DNA of 64,000 nucleotides from Chryseobacterium paridis (GCF_016595215.1 NZ_JAENHK010000010.1:558001-622000); one strand, 5' to 3'; counted from the stretch's first letter, positions 53,376-62,043 are shown. Notes: a model not told the origin generated them from the sequence alone. Made by a program: numbers and translations.

Positions 53376-54941
53376 TTATTTTCCATTTAAGAACTGAGGC
53401 ACTTTTCTCTGTGGATTTGCCTGCTCAAACGTATATGCCATTGTAATGAGTTTTCCTTCCTGCCATTTTTCGGCAAAAAATGAAATCCCAACGGGTAGAT
53501 CATCAATATATCCCATTGGTAAGGTAATACTTGGATAGCCTGCAATAGCAGCGGCATCAGCGCTTCCAAATGTGTAATGATCACCATTTTTCAGATCTGT
53601 TTTCCAGGCTTCTGTGGTCGTTGGAGCAATAATAGCATCGAGATTATATTTTTTCATTACGAAATCAATTCCTTTCTCCTGACTTCCTTCTTTTGCCATT
53701 TTTACTGCTTTCGCATACTCTTCATCATTTGTTCCTTTACTCTTGGCTGAAAGCTCTAAGAATTCCTGTCCGAAATATTGGAGCTCTTCTTTATTGTTTT
53801 TATTGAATTCAATCAGCTCATCGATATTTTTTATAACGGCATTTGGACCTAAGGATTTAAAATAATCATTCAACCCGTCCTTGTATTCATCTACCATTAG
53901 CTTAAAAGAGTTTTCCCAAACTTCCTCTGGAAACAGTTCCTTTTCTATTTCCACAATTATAGCTCCCTGATCTTTTAAAACCTGTAATATTTGCAAAAAT
54001 AGCTGATCTACTTTTTTGCTTGCTCCATTGGTGATGTTTTTCACGTACCCGAATCTTTTACCTTTTATCCCATTTAATGTTAGAAATTGGGTATAATCTT
54101 TATGTAGAAATGGAGTAGAGCCTATTGTTTTTATATCATTTTTATCTTCACCTACCATAGTTCCAAGACTTATAGCGATGTCTTTTACTGTTCTGGCCAT
54201 TGGCCCGGGGGTATCTTGTGTACTTGAGATCGGAATGATTCCTTTTCTGGAAATTAATCCAACGGTAGGTTTCAACCCTACAATCCCATTAAGACTCGAA
54301 GGACAAACAATAGAACCATTCGTTTCTGTACCAATAGCTATAATGCCTAGATTGGCAGAAATAGCAGCTCCGGAACCCGCGCTGGATCCACAGGTATTCC
54401 TGTCAAGAACATAAGGATTTTTAGTTAATCCACCCAAACCGCTCCAGCCACTGGTTGACTTCTTACCTCGGAAATTAGCCCATTCACTCAGATTGGTTTT
54501 TCCGATAATCACAGCACCTGCTTCTCTTAGTTTTTTAGTAAGATAACTATCCTGCAAAGGAAATGAGTTTCTTAATGCTAAAGAGCCTGCAGTATTTGGC
54601 ATTTTGTCATGCGTATCAATATTGTCTTTTAATAAAACCGGGATGCCAAACAAGGGCTTATTCTTTTGTTTAACATTAATATGATCCAGAGAATCAGCAA
54701 TTTTTAGGGCATCAGGATTAATAGTGATTATCGAGTTCAACTGAACTCCGTTTTTATCTACCTCATTGATGCGTTTTAAATAGGCTTCAATAACTTCTTT
54801 TACTGATGTTTTATTGGTTTTATATAAGCTTTGAATCTTTTGAATATCATATTCCAGGTATTTAAATTCATTGGTAGATGTATTCTGAGCTTTTCCTAGA
54901 AATGCACCAAAAAATGCAACTGATATCACAACTTTTTTCAT
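53376..54941 (-). CDS. secreted amidase-signature enzyme
   Basis: I choose the ATG at 54941 (MKKVVISVAFFGAFLGKAQ, a signal peptide), giving 521 aa; an ATG at 54959 would precede it by six residues. The amidase-signature Ser-cisSer-Lys triad is K105 (LLKDNIDT), S186 (CGSSAGS) and S210 (ETNGSIVCPSS). Such enzymes hydrolyse amides; this one probably acts in the periplasm, on peptide or xenobiotic amides. The gene is flanked on both sides by two identical repeat blocks, suggesting past movement or repeat-mediated rearrangement. Confidence 0.9.
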   Translation of the reverse strand: MKKVVISVAFFGAFLGKAQNTSTNEFKYLEYDIQKIQSLYKTNKTSVKEVIEAYLKRINEVDKNGVQLNSIITINPDALKIADSLDHINVKQKNKPLFGIPVLLKDNIDTHDKMPNTAGSLALRNSFPLQDSYLTKKLREAGAVIIGKTNLSEWANFRGKKSTSGWSGLGGLTKNPYVLDRNTCGSSAGSGAAISANLGIIAIGTETNGSIVCPSSLNGIVGLKPTVGLISRKGIIPISSTQDTPGPMARTVKDIAISLGTMVGEDKNDIKTIGSTPFLHKDYTQFLTLNGIKGKRFGYVKNITNGASKKVDQLFLQILQVLKDQGAIIVEIEKELFPEEVWENSFKLMVDEYKDGLNDYFKSLGPNAVIKNIDELIEFNKNNKEELQYFGQEFLELSAKSKGTNDEEYAKAVKMAKEGSQEKGIDFVMKKYNLDAIIAPTTTEAWKTDLKNGDHYTFGSADAAAIAGYPSITLPMGYIDDLPVGISFFAEKWQEGKLITMAYTFEQANPQRKVPQFLNGK

Positions 54942-54989
54942 TGAAAAGGATTTTATCAAATGTAGATAATTATCTTAAAATGAAGAGGG

Positions 54990-55010
54990 TTTAAGAGTTA
55001 TAAGTTTTGA
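54990..55010 (+). repeat. right copy of repeat block A (21 bp)
   Basis: Same 21 bp as 53009-53029, followed by the same TGATGA-type tail with small differences. It lies about 50 bp upstream of the amidase start. Confidence 0.75.
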
Positions 55011-55083
55011 ATGATGAGTGATGAATATTTTATTACTGCGGAAAACTGGCTGTATAGGTTTTGGCTAAAGCCAATTTGTATGG

Positions 55084-55125
55084 TGTATTTTATGTAACGG
55101 GCTAAAGCCCGTTTCTATTGATTGT
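55084..55125 (+). repeat. right copy of repeat block B (42 bp)
   Basis: Identical to 53326-53367. A related hairpin (TTGGCT-AA-AGCCAA, 55061-55074) precedes it, so this is a hairpin doublet like REP elements. Confidence 0.85.
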
Positions 55126-55147
55126 AGTATTATTTAATTGAATGAAA

Positions 55148-55174
55148 AAGCACAGTAAATAATTTACTGTGCTT
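55148..55174 (-). terminator. pncA terminator
   Basis: AAGCACAGTAAAT (55148-55160) pairs with ATTTACTGTGCTT (55162-55174), a near-perfect palindrome just after the pncA stop. Confidence 0.75.
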
Positions 55175-55199
55175 GTCTTATATTTTTGAGATCAGAAAA

Positions 55200-55805
55200 T
55201 TATCCTAAAATAGTAACTCCTTTCTGAATCATTTCATAGATGGCATCTCTTCCATTATCAGGTTTTACATTCACGGCACGTGTTCCGTTAAAATGCAGGC
55301 AGGTAACATATCCATTAGCTACAGCATCTGTACATGTAAATTTCACACAGTAATCCATTGCTAAACCTACAATTTCCAATAGCTGAATATCATGGTATTT
55401 TAAGAAATCATCAAGCCCTGTTTTCATGAAGTGATTGTTATCCTGGAAGCCACTATATGCGTCAATCTCAGTGTTTTTCCCTTTTTGGATAATATGGGTT
55501 ACTTTATCTCTGTTAAGGTCTTTATGAAATTCTGCTCCAAAAGTTCCCTGAATACAATGATCCGGCCACATAAATTGAGGAACACCTCCTAAAATAATAC
55601 TTTCACCTACCTTCTTTCCATTATTGCTTGCAAAACTTTTATGGTCTGCAGGGTGCCAATCCTGGGTTAAAACGATCTGATCATATTCATTTTCTTCCAT
55701 CAGAAGATTGATATAAGGAATAATTTCATTAGCTCCCGGAACTGCTAAAGCCCCACCTTCACAAAAATCATTCTGTACATCGACTATTATTAACGCTTTT
55801 TTCAT
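55200..55805 (-). CDS. pncA: nicotinamidase
   Basis: It deamidates nicotinamide to nicotinate for NAD salvage in the cytoplasm. The ATG at 55805 (MKKALIIVDVQNDF) gives 201 aa and a normal N-terminus; an ATG at 55865 would add 20 atypical residues. The catalytic triad is D9, K108 and C153 (AMDYCVKF). Metal ligands are D49, H51 and H83 (QDWHPADH, WPDHC). It stands alone with its own terminator. Confidence 0.94.
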   Translation of the reverse strand: MKKALIIVDVQNDFCEGGALAVPGANEIIPYINLLMEENEYDQIVLTQDWHPADHKSFASNNGKKVGESIILGGVPQFMWPDHCIQGTFGAEFHKDLNRDKVTHIIQKGKNTEIDAYSGFQDNNHFMKTGLDDFLKYHDIQLLEIVGLAMDYCVKFTCTDAVANGYVTCLHFNGTRAVNVKPDNGRDAIYEMIQKGVTILG

Positions 55806-55865
55806 ATTTAGATTTCTCGAATTTTTGATAAATTTACTAAAACTAATACTCAAAAAATCGTCCAA

Positions 55866-56211
55866 AATTAATTAATCGGACAAAACGACAATATTAAAAT
55901 TTAAATTGAATAAAATAAGTAGTTGGGACAATGGATTAACACTTAAGCTATTTTAAATTTACAAACATTGCGCATAGTAAGAACACTTAAGTTTTATGAA
56001 AATCTTTGATTTTCCTCTTACGTGAACTTTTACGGCACAATTGTCAACTTGCTTAAGTGATCTAAAGTGTTTAGAAAGAAACCTTTTGTGACTCTTGACT
56101 ACATGGAACCTTCGGTTTATGGTTTAGAATACGTTTATCCATTAGCGTACACGTGCATTCAACAATTATTATAAGAATTCGGTTTAGAGCATAAACCAAA
56201 TATCAATAGCT
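55866..56211. other. about 350-bp spacer with repeated CACTTAAG
   Basis: CACTTAAG occurs at 55940-55947 and 55984-55991, and its inverse CTTAAGTG at 56052-56059. GGTTTA-N5-TAAACC (about 56181-56196) may fold as a hairpin. No gene is visible. The region looks like decayed or repeat-derived DNA. Confidence 0.5.
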
Positions 56212-56219
56212 TATCTTTG
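56212..56219 (+). promoter_or_regulatory. DEAD-box helicase promoter -7 box (TATCTTTG)
   Basis: A perfect TAnnTTTG, 17 nt upstream of the start codon. Confidence 0.55.
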
Positions 56220-56236
56220 CCATAAATAAGTATTTT

Positions 56237-57379
56237 ATGTCATTTGAGTCTTTGGGATTATCACACAATATTATTCAATCTGTCAAAAAGCTAGGTTATC
56301 TGAAGCCATTTCCAATTCAGGAGCAAGCTATTCCTGTTATTTTACAGGGAAAGGATTTGATGGGAATTGCACAAACCGGTTCCGGAAAGACGGCTTGTTT
56401 TGTGATGCCTATTTTAGAAAAATTACAAAATGCAGAAGTTAAGAAAGACCGTAATATTCAGGTTTTAATATTGGTTCCCACACGTGAATTAGCCATTCAG
56501 ATTGATGAAGTTTTCAGAGCTTTTACAGCCAATCTGAAGCGTGAGATCCGTACAATGGCAGTGTACGGTGGAGTTTCTATCAATCCACAAATGAAAGGCA
56601 TGTTTGGAGTAGAAGTTCTTATTGCAACGCCTGGACGTCTATTGGATCTGATAGACCATAAAGCATTGAGCATTTCTGAAATTAAACATTTAGTGATTGA
56701 TGAAGCGGATAAAATGTTTCAATTGGGTTTTGGAGAAGAAATGAACAAACTTTTTGCTCTAATGCCTGTAATGAAACAAACAACTTTATTTTCGGCCACT
56801 TTAGATGATAAAGTTTCTGAAATGAAGAAACGTTTATCCAGTAATCCAACGGTTATTGAAATCAAAAAGGAAGAAGTTGGAATTGATAATATTGAGCAAT
56901 TGGCTTACCATGTTTCCCCTGAAAACAAAGGACCTTTTCTGCGTTATTTAATTAAAGAAAAGAAGGTTGAAAAAGCATTGATCTTTGTTTCTTCTACAAA
57001 ATCTGCAGATAGTCTGGTTCAAAAACTGAAGAAGAATAAAATTAAAGCGGTAGCCATTCACAGTCAGAAATCGCAAGGTGCGCGTAAAAACAACCTGGAA
57101 GAGTTTAAAGTAAACGGAGCTCAGATTTTGGTAGCTACGGACCTTATTGGTCGTGGTATTCACATCGACTCTTTGCCGTGTGTAATCAATTATGAATTAC
57201 CACGTTCGCCTTTGGATTATATTCACCGTATTGGTAGAACAGGTCGGGCTCATGAGAAGGGAACGGCTATTACACTTCTTACAGATGATGAACTACAACA
57301 TTTCAGAGTGATTCAAAAGAAAATGGGTAAGAAAGTAACATTACAAAGAACAGAGGGGATAGAACTGCATGGTTATTAA
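56237..57379 (+). CDS. DEAD-box ATP-dependent RNA helicase
   Basis: A 380-aa RNA helicase with just the two RecA-like domains and no C-terminal extension. Motifs in order: the Q motif near KPFPIQEQAIP, Walker A AQTGSGKT, PTRELAIQ, TPGRLLDL, VIDEADKM (motif II), FSATL, and HRIGRTGRAHEKGTA (motif VI). It unwinds or remodels RNA, probably in ribosome assembly or mRNA decay. The lack of an extension leaves its substrate unclear. Confidence 0.93.
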   Translation: MSFESLGLSHNIIQSVKKLGYLKPFPIQEQAIPVILQGKDLMGIAQTGSGKTACFVMPILEKLQNAEVKKDRNIQVLILVPTRELAIQIDEVFRAFTANLKREIRTMAVYGGVSINPQMKGMFGVEVLIATPGRLLDLIDHKALSISEIKHLVIDEADKMFQLGFGEEMNKLFALMPVMKQTTLFSATLDDKVSEMKKRLSSNPTVIEIKKEEVGIDNIEQLAYHVSPENKGPFLRYLIKEKKVEKALIFVSSTKSADSLVQKLKKNKIKAVAIHSQKSQGARKNNLEEFKVNGAQILVATDLIGRGIHIDSLPCVINYELPRSPLDYIHRIGRTGRAHEKGTAITLLTDDELQHFRVIQKKMGKKVTLQRTEGIELHGY

Positions 57380-57392
57380 TAGAAATACTAAG

Positions 57393-57420
57393 GCTTCAAT
57401 TTTATCAAATTGAAGCTTTT
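57393..57420 (+). terminator. helicase terminator
   Basis: GCTTCAATTT (57393-57402) pairs with AAATTGAAGC (57407-57416), followed by a T run. Confidence 0.8.
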
Positions 57421-57639
57421 TTTATCTGAATTTTTCCCGACTGAATGGATTAAAAGCTCAATTTTTCTATAAAGTGATATAAATATCAGATATATGCTCT
57501 TTTTCATCTTTTCAACCTGTAAATTTTTATTGGTTTGTTGCTTTTCTTATAGTAATTTTAGAACGGATTTTAGAGCATGAAGAAATTTCCTATTGCTGAT
57601 TGTTAAGAGACAAAGAACATATTAACCAAGATAATCATA

Positions 57640-58176
57640 ATGAGTAATTTAAAAGAAAAGAAATTTCCAATAGGCCAGTTCGAAAAACCGGATCACATTT
57701 GTGATATTGAACTGGATAAGTACATGAAAGTGATCAAAAACTTTCCTGAGAAATTAAAAAATCTCATTGAAAATTTTACCGATGATCAATTGGACACGCC
57801 TTACAGAGAAGGAGGCTGGACTGTAAGACAACTGATCAATCATATTGCAGACAGTCATATCAATAGTTATATTCGTTTTAAACTGGCTTTAACAGAAGAT
57901 AATCCAACCATAAAACCTTATGACGAGGCAAAATGGGCTGAACTTCAGGATAGCATTCATATTCCTATAAGACCAGCGATGAGAATGATTAAAGGAACTC
58001 ATCAAAGATGGTATGTTTTGCTTAAAACTCTTACAAATAAACAGTTTGAAAGAACGTTCCACCATCCGGAAAACCAGCAGGATCATGATTTGAGATACTA
58101 TCTGGCTTTGTATAACTGGCATTGTAATCATCATTTTGCACATATCGAAAATCTGAAGAAAGAAAAAGGTTGGTAA
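57640..58176 (+). CDS. YfiT/BstA-type metal-dependent bacillithiol transferase
   Basis: A 178-aa DinB-superfamily protein that resembles YfiT of Bacillus. It starts KFPIGQFEKP, then GGWTVRQLINHIADSH, and ends NWHCNHHFAHIENL. Three metal-binding histidines H68, H161 and H165 match those known in YfiT (67, 160, 164). Homologues named BstA attach bacillithiol to electrophiles. The next genes (DUF1569, YtxJ-type) support a bacillithiol role. The product is cytoplasmic. It is the first gene of a four-gene plus-strand operon. Confidence 0.82.
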   Translation: MSNLKEKKFPIGQFEKPDHICDIELDKYMKVIKNFPEKLKNLIENFTDDQLDTPYREGGWTVRQLINHIADSHINSYIRFKLALTEDNPTIKPYDEAKWAELQDSIHIPIRPAMRMIKGTHQRWYVLLKTLTNKQFERTFHHPENQQDHDLRYYLALYNWHCNHHFAHIENLKKEKGW

Positions 58177-58631
58177 AAAAAAATCTTCATAACCGCATTT
58201 ATTTTGATGAAATCATCGATAGGATTTCCGGACTTACTGTAGATTCCTATAGAAAATGGGGTGAAATGAATGTAGCCCAAATGCTTAAACATTGTGATCT
58301 GATTCTACAGATTGCATTAGGAAAGATGAAGATAGCACCAATCAACCCTCTTTTTGAGACAATAGGTTTCCTTACAAAAGTAGAAATGCGGATTTTTAAT
58401 AATGGAATTCCCCGAAACATGCCTACTTTTCAAAAACTAATCGTTAATTTTGAATGTAACTTTGATGAGAGCCGGGAGGGACTTTTAAAAACAATGAATG
58501 AATATTGGGATACATATACTCATCATCATCTGCCCGAAAGACATGTTCTTTTTGGAAAAATGACAGAAAAAGACTGGGGCTTTTTAGAGTATAAACATCT
58601 CAATCATCACCTTAAACAATTTAATGTATGA
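58170..58631 (+). CDS. DUF1569 family (DinB-like) protein, TTG start
   Basis: A 153-aa protein that I start at TTG 58170, which overlaps the end of the preceding gene; no ATG is available without losing conserved N-terminal sequence. It has KWGEMNVAQMLKHC near residue 30 and THHHLPERHVLFGKMTEKDWG near the end, features of DUF1569, a family in the DinB/YfiT-like fold with possible metal histidines. It overlaps the next gene by 4 bp. The operon links it to bacillithiol chemistry. Confidence 0.75.
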   Translation: MVKKNLHNRIYFDEIIDRISGLTVDSYRKWGEMNVAQMLKHCDLILQIALGKMKIAPINPLFETIGFLTKVEMRIFNNGIPRNMPTFQKLIVNFECNFDESREGLLKTMNEYWDTYTHHHLPERHVLFGKMTEKDWGFLEYKHLNHHLKQFNV

Positions 58632-59008
58632 GTTTTTTTGATAAAATATTTGGAGGAAAAGAGGATCAACCAGAACAAAAATCTTTCTGGAAAAAGATAG
58701 AATCTGAAGAAGACTTAGCAGAAGCCATCGAAAGATCTTATAAGAATAGAGTAGCTATCTTTAAGCATTCCACAAGTTGCTTTATCAGTAAAACAGTATT
58801 GAGAAATTTTGAATCGGAAATTAATGAGCTGGGCACTGATGTAGATCTGTATTTTTTGGATCTACTTGCCTACAGACCGATTTCTAATAAAATTGCTGAA
58901 GATCTTGATGTAACCCACCAAAGCCCTCAGTTAATTGTTATTGAAAATGGAAAAGCAATTAACAATGCCTCGCACCAGAATATTTCAATAAGCCAAATCA
59001 CACCATGA
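58628..59008 (+). CDS. ytxJ: YtxJ-type monothiol bacilliredoxin
   Basis: A 126-aa thioredoxin-fold protein of the YtxJ family (bacillithiol system). The active-site Cys is C51 in FKHSTSCFIS, corresponding to the HSTRC-IS motif; only one cysteine is near it, as in monothiol bacilliredoxins. QSPQLIVIENGK is the cis-Pro strand. It would remove bacillithiol from protein thiols. It overlaps its neighbours by 4 bp on both sides, so the operon is tightly coupled. Confidence 0.82.
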   Translation: MSFFDKIFGGKEDQPEQKSFWKKIESEEDLAEAIERSYKNRVAIFKHSTSCFISKTVLRNFESEINELGTDVDLYFLDLLAYRPISNKIAEDLDVTHQSPQLIVIENGKAINNASHQNISISQITP

Positions 59009-59595
59009 AAAATATTAATAACTATCTAGCTCAAGTTTTAAATGTTCCTACGGAGCAGGTAAACGGTTGTAGCTTGCATTACGAGGTTAAAAAAATACCT
59101 AAAAACCAATTTCTATTACAACACGGTGAAATTTGCCGTTATGTTTTCTTTGTAGAAAAAGGGCTTTTAAAAATGTATTCTATCGATAAAAACGGGAAAG
59201 AACATATTATTCAATTTGCTCCTGAGAGCTGGCTGATTTCAGATAGAGCCAGTATCTATTTTAATGAACAGTCGGTATATTATATTGAGGCTGTTGAAGA
59301 TTCAGAAGTTTTGTTTTTACATCCGGACTTCTTTAATAAATTGGTTTCTCAATTTCCAGACAGTCTGGAGAGAAGAGATATCCTGCTGCAGAAACATGTC
59401 AAAAGCCTTCAGGACAGAATCAACTCTTTATTGGGAGAAACTGCTGAAGAACGATACCTGAAGTTCATTAAAATGTACCCGGATCTTTTATTAAGGGTTC
59501 CACAATGGATGATTGCCTCTTATTTAGGAATTACTCCTGAAAGTTTAAGCCGTGTACGTAAAGAATTAGCAAGGAAAAATTTTGTTGTAGATTAG
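59005..59595 (+). CDS. Crp/Fnr-family transcription regulator (bacillithiol operon)
   Basis: A 196-aa protein with an N-terminal cyclic-nucleotide-binding-like beta barrel (FLLQHGEICRYVFFVEKGLLKMY) and a C-terminal helix-turn-helix (PQWMIASYLGITPESLSRVRKEL). It lacks the cysteines of oxygen-sensing Fnr, so its signal is unclear. As the last gene of the YfiT-DUF1569-ytxJ operon it may control thiol stress genes. Its last 4 bp overlap the end of the convergent MocR-type gene. Confidence 0.85.
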   Translation: MKNINNYLAQVLNVPTEQVNGCSLHYEVKKIPKNQFLLQHGEICRYVFFVEKGLLKMYSIDKNGKEHIIQFAPESWLISDRASIYFNEQSVYYIEAVEDSEVLFLHPDFFNKLVSQFPDSLERRDILLQKHVKSLQDRINSLLGETAEERYLKFIKMYPDLLLRVPQWMIASYLGITPESLSRVRKELARKNFVVD

Positions 59596-61016
59596 AATTC
59601 TCTCTCAATCACTTTTGCCATTTTTCCTACCTGTATTAGCTTTTGTTGGGTTTCTTCTGACCAGGGAAGCCCGATACAAAGTCTCATGCAATTTTCAAAC
59701 TGATCCTGAAGGCTGAACATTCTTCCCGGAGCAATACTAATGTTTTGTTTAATGGCCAGATCATATAATTTTCTGGTCTGTATCTTTTTATCGAATTCTA
59801 CCCAAAGAGAAAGTCCACCTTGCGGTCTGCTGGTCTTAGTCCCTTCCGGAAAGTGCTGAACTATCGTCTGCACATAGTTCTGATAATTACTTTGCAGGGT
59901 TTTCCGTAATTCCTGAAGGTGTTTTTCATACCTCCCGGTTTTTAAAAAATTAGCGACAGCCTCATTCACAATAGAAATGGAAGAAGTAGAATGAAGTAAT
60001 TTGAGTTTCAGTATTTTATCTTTATACTTTCCGGGAGCAATCCATCCCACACGATATCCTGGAGCGAGGGTTTTTGATACTGAACTGCAATACACTACAT
60101 TTCCTTCTTTATCAAATGATTTGCAACATTTAGGGCGATGCGAACCGAAGTATATATCTCCATATACATCATCTTCAATGAGCGGAATATTATTCTCTGA
60201 AAGAAGCTTTACTACTTCTTTTTTATTCTCATCAGACATACAGCTTCCCAAAGGTGTATTGAAGTTAGGGATCAGTAAACAGATATCGATTTTAGGAATT
60301 GCTTTTTTCAGGGCATCGATTTCAATTCCATGAGCAGGGTGGGTGGGTAATTCCAATACCTTTAATCCAAAACCTGTTGCCAATTGTAATATACCCGGAT
60401 AACAAGGACTTTCTATGGCAATGGTATCTCCAGGTTTCCCTAAAGCCATCAGACAAAAAGACAGAGCATTCATTCCTCCGTTTGTGGTCACCAGATCATT
60501 TTCATTAAAATTTCCTCCCCACGATAAGGATCTTTGAGCAATCATTCTTCTTAATTTTAAATTTCCCTGTAGCTCTTCATATTCAACACCTCCGGACTTT
60601 AATTCCCTGGTTGCGTTGATGATTTCTTTTTTTAGCTTAGCCTGAGGTAATAGATCTCCTGACGGAATAGCAATAGAAAAAAGAGTAAGATTGGTTTTAC
60701 CCATATTTTCATATACTTTACTGATCAGCTCATCTGGTTCATTATTATTGGCGATCAGAGAAGGCCGGCTTACTTCCGGAAGTGGGAGTTTTATAGAAAG
60801 TAATTGACTGACAAAATAACCAGACTGTGGCTTTGATTCAATCAATGACTGAGATTCCAGTTCAAGAAACACCCGTTTGGCCGTATTCATACTTATCTGA
60901 TGCTCAATACATAATTTCCTTACTGAAGGAAGCTTTTCACCGGGTTTTAATACTCCGTTCCTGATCTGCGAAGCAAATCCATTAGTGATCTCTGTATACA
61001 AAAATTCTTTACTCAT
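59592..61016 (-). CDS. MocR/PdxR-family transcription regulator
   Basis: A 474-aa fusion of a GntR-type winged helix (residues about 1-75, FASQIRNGVLKPGEKLPSVRKLC) and a class I aminotransferase-like domain. The PLP lysine lies in CSSVSKTLAPGYRVGW. Such proteins sense PLP or amino-acid-like ligands and control a divergent gene; the divergent gene here encodes an EamA transporter 91 bp away. It is convergent with the Crp/Fnr gene and overlaps it by 4 bp. Confidence 0.92.
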   Translation of the reverse strand: MSKEFLYTEITNGFASQIRNGVLKPGEKLPSVRKLCIEHQISMNTAKRVFLELESQSLIESKPQSGYFVSQLLSIKLPLPEVSRPSLIANNNEPDELISKVYENMGKTNLTLFSIAIPSGDLLPQAKLKKEIINATRELKSGGVEYEELQGNLKLRRMIAQRSLSWGGNFNENDLVTTNGGMNALSFCLMALGKPGDTIAIESPCYPGILQLATGFGLKVLELPTHPAHGIEIDALKKAIPKIDICLLIPNFNTPLGSCMSDENKKEVVKLLSENNIPLIEDDVYGDIYFGSHRPKCCKSFDKEGNVVYCSSVSKTLAPGYRVGWIAPGKYKDKILKLKLLHSTSSISIVNEAVANFLKTGRYEKHLQELRKTLQSNYQNYVQTIVQHFPEGTKTSRPQGGLSLWVEFDKKIQTRKLYDLAIKQNISIAPGRMFSLQDQFENCMRLCIGLPWSEETQQKLIQVGKMAKVIEREF

Positions 61017-61023
61017 ATTTCAA

Positions 61024-61059
61024 ACTGTGCTCATGCAAATATACAAAACTGAGACTGTG
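61024..61059. promoter_or_regulatory. direct repeat ACTGTG, 30 bp apart, between MocR gene and transporter
   Basis: ACTGTG occurs at 61024-61029 and 61054-61059 on the same strand, about three helical turns apart. MocR proteins such as GabR and PdxR bind spaced direct repeats in the spacer between divergent genes. A variant, ACTGAG, is at 61048-61053. Confidence 0.45.
61036..61043 (-). promoter_or_regulatory. MocR gene promoter -7 box (TATATTTG)
   Basis: A perfect TAnnTTTG on the minus strand between the two direct repeats, 20 nt upstream of the MocR start. Confidence 0.6.
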
Positions 61060-61078
61060 TTTGTTTATTTTTCCTTTC

Positions 61079-61086
61079 TAATTTTG
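61079..61086 (+). promoter_or_regulatory. EamA transporter promoter -7 box (TAATTTTG)
   Basis: A perfect TAnnTTTG, with TTG at 61061-61063, 21 nt upstream of the ATG at 61108. Confidence 0.6.
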
Positions 61087-61107
61087 ACATATCAAAAAAA
61101 ATATACA

Positions 61108-61992
61108 ATGATTACAAATACAATTTCAAAAGATCAGGCTCTTAGCGGATGGATCAATGGCTTCATTGGAGTGTTGCTGTTTAGTGGATCTTTACCGGCT
61201 ACCAAATTAGCGGTAATGGATATGAGTCCTATTTTTGTAACGATTGCACGAGCGGGTATTGCTGGTGTTCTTGCTTTAGCTGTTTTATTAATTTATAAAG
61301 AAAAAAGGCCTGTAAAAGGGCAGATATTACCATTGGTTTTAGTTTCTATAGGTTGTGTTATTGGCTTCCCATTACTTTCTTCTTTAGCTCTTCAATATAT
61401 TACTTCTGCGCACTCTATTGTCTTTTTAGGAATGCTTCCTTTAGCTACTGCGGTATTTGGTGTATTGAGAGGAGGGGAACGCCCTCATCCGGTTTTCTGG
61501 TTCTTTTCTATTGTAGGTAGTCTTCTGGTAATAGGTTTTGCCGTTTCTCAGGGAATTTCAGCTTCTCCTATTGGCGATATACTAATGCTGGCTGCCGTAA
61601 TCTTATGTGGATTGGGCTATGCTGAAGGTGCTAAATTATCTAAAACACTGGGTGGATGGCAAGTGATCTCCTGGGCTTTGATTATTGCTTTACCTTTAAT
61701 GATTCCGTTATTTTTCATTTATTTCCCTGATCATGTTGAAACTGTAAGTACTCAGGGATGGCTTGGTTTAGCTTATGTTGCTTTATTCAGCATGTTTATT
61801 GGTTTTATCTTCTGGTACAAAGGGTTAGCGCAGGGTGGTATTACGAGTGTAGGTCAATTACAGCTTCTACAACCGTTTTTTGGTCTTGCTCTGGCTGCCT
61901 ATTTACTTCATGAGCCGGTAAGTATTGGAATGCTGGGAGTAACGATTGGGGTTATTCTATGTGTTGCTGGTACGAAGAAGTTTGCAAAATAA
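61108..61992 (+). CDS. EamA-family (DMT) membrane transporter
   Basis: A 294-aa protein with ten hydrophobic spans in two EamA repeats. It begins MITNTISKDQALSGWINGF. SGSLPATKLAVMDMSP is the first repeat's entry region and TSVGQLQLLQPFFGLALAAYLLHEP the second repeat's typical end. I place the start at 61108, which follows the promoter; an ATG at 60985 would lie inside the MocR gene. It is likely an exporter of amino acids or similar metabolites, controlled by the divergent MocR protein. Confidence 0.88.
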   Translation: MITNTISKDQALSGWINGFIGVLLFSGSLPATKLAVMDMSPIFVTIARAGIAGVLALAVLLIYKEKRPVKGQILPLVLVSIGCVIGFPLLSSLALQYITSAHSIVFLGMLPLATAVFGVLRGGERPHPVFWFFSIVGSLLVIGFAVSQGISASPIGDILMLAAVILCGLGYAEGAKLSKTLGGWQVISWALIIALPLMIPLFFIYFPDHVETVSTQGWLGLAYVALFSMFIGFIFWYKGLAQGGITSVGQLQLLQPFFGLALAAYLLHEPVSIGMLGVTIGVILCVAGTKKFAK

Positions 61993-62015
61993 AAAGATTT
62001 CTTTTAAAATTAAAT

Positions 62016-62043
62016 AAATACCGTCTTTTAGGCGGTATTTTTA
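62016..62043 (+). terminator. terminator of the EamA transporter gene
   Basis: AAATACCG (62016-62023) pairs with CGGTATTT (62033-62040), followed by T-rich sequence. Confidence 0.75.

Noticed and set aside
53376..54941. Insertion sequence carrying the amidase
   Set aside because: No transposase or terminal inverted repeats are present; the flanking blocks are direct repeats with hairpins, so only a repeat association is claimed.
60985..61107. Longer start for the EamA transporter
   Set aside because: It overlaps the MocR gene and lies upstream of the transporter's own promoter box.
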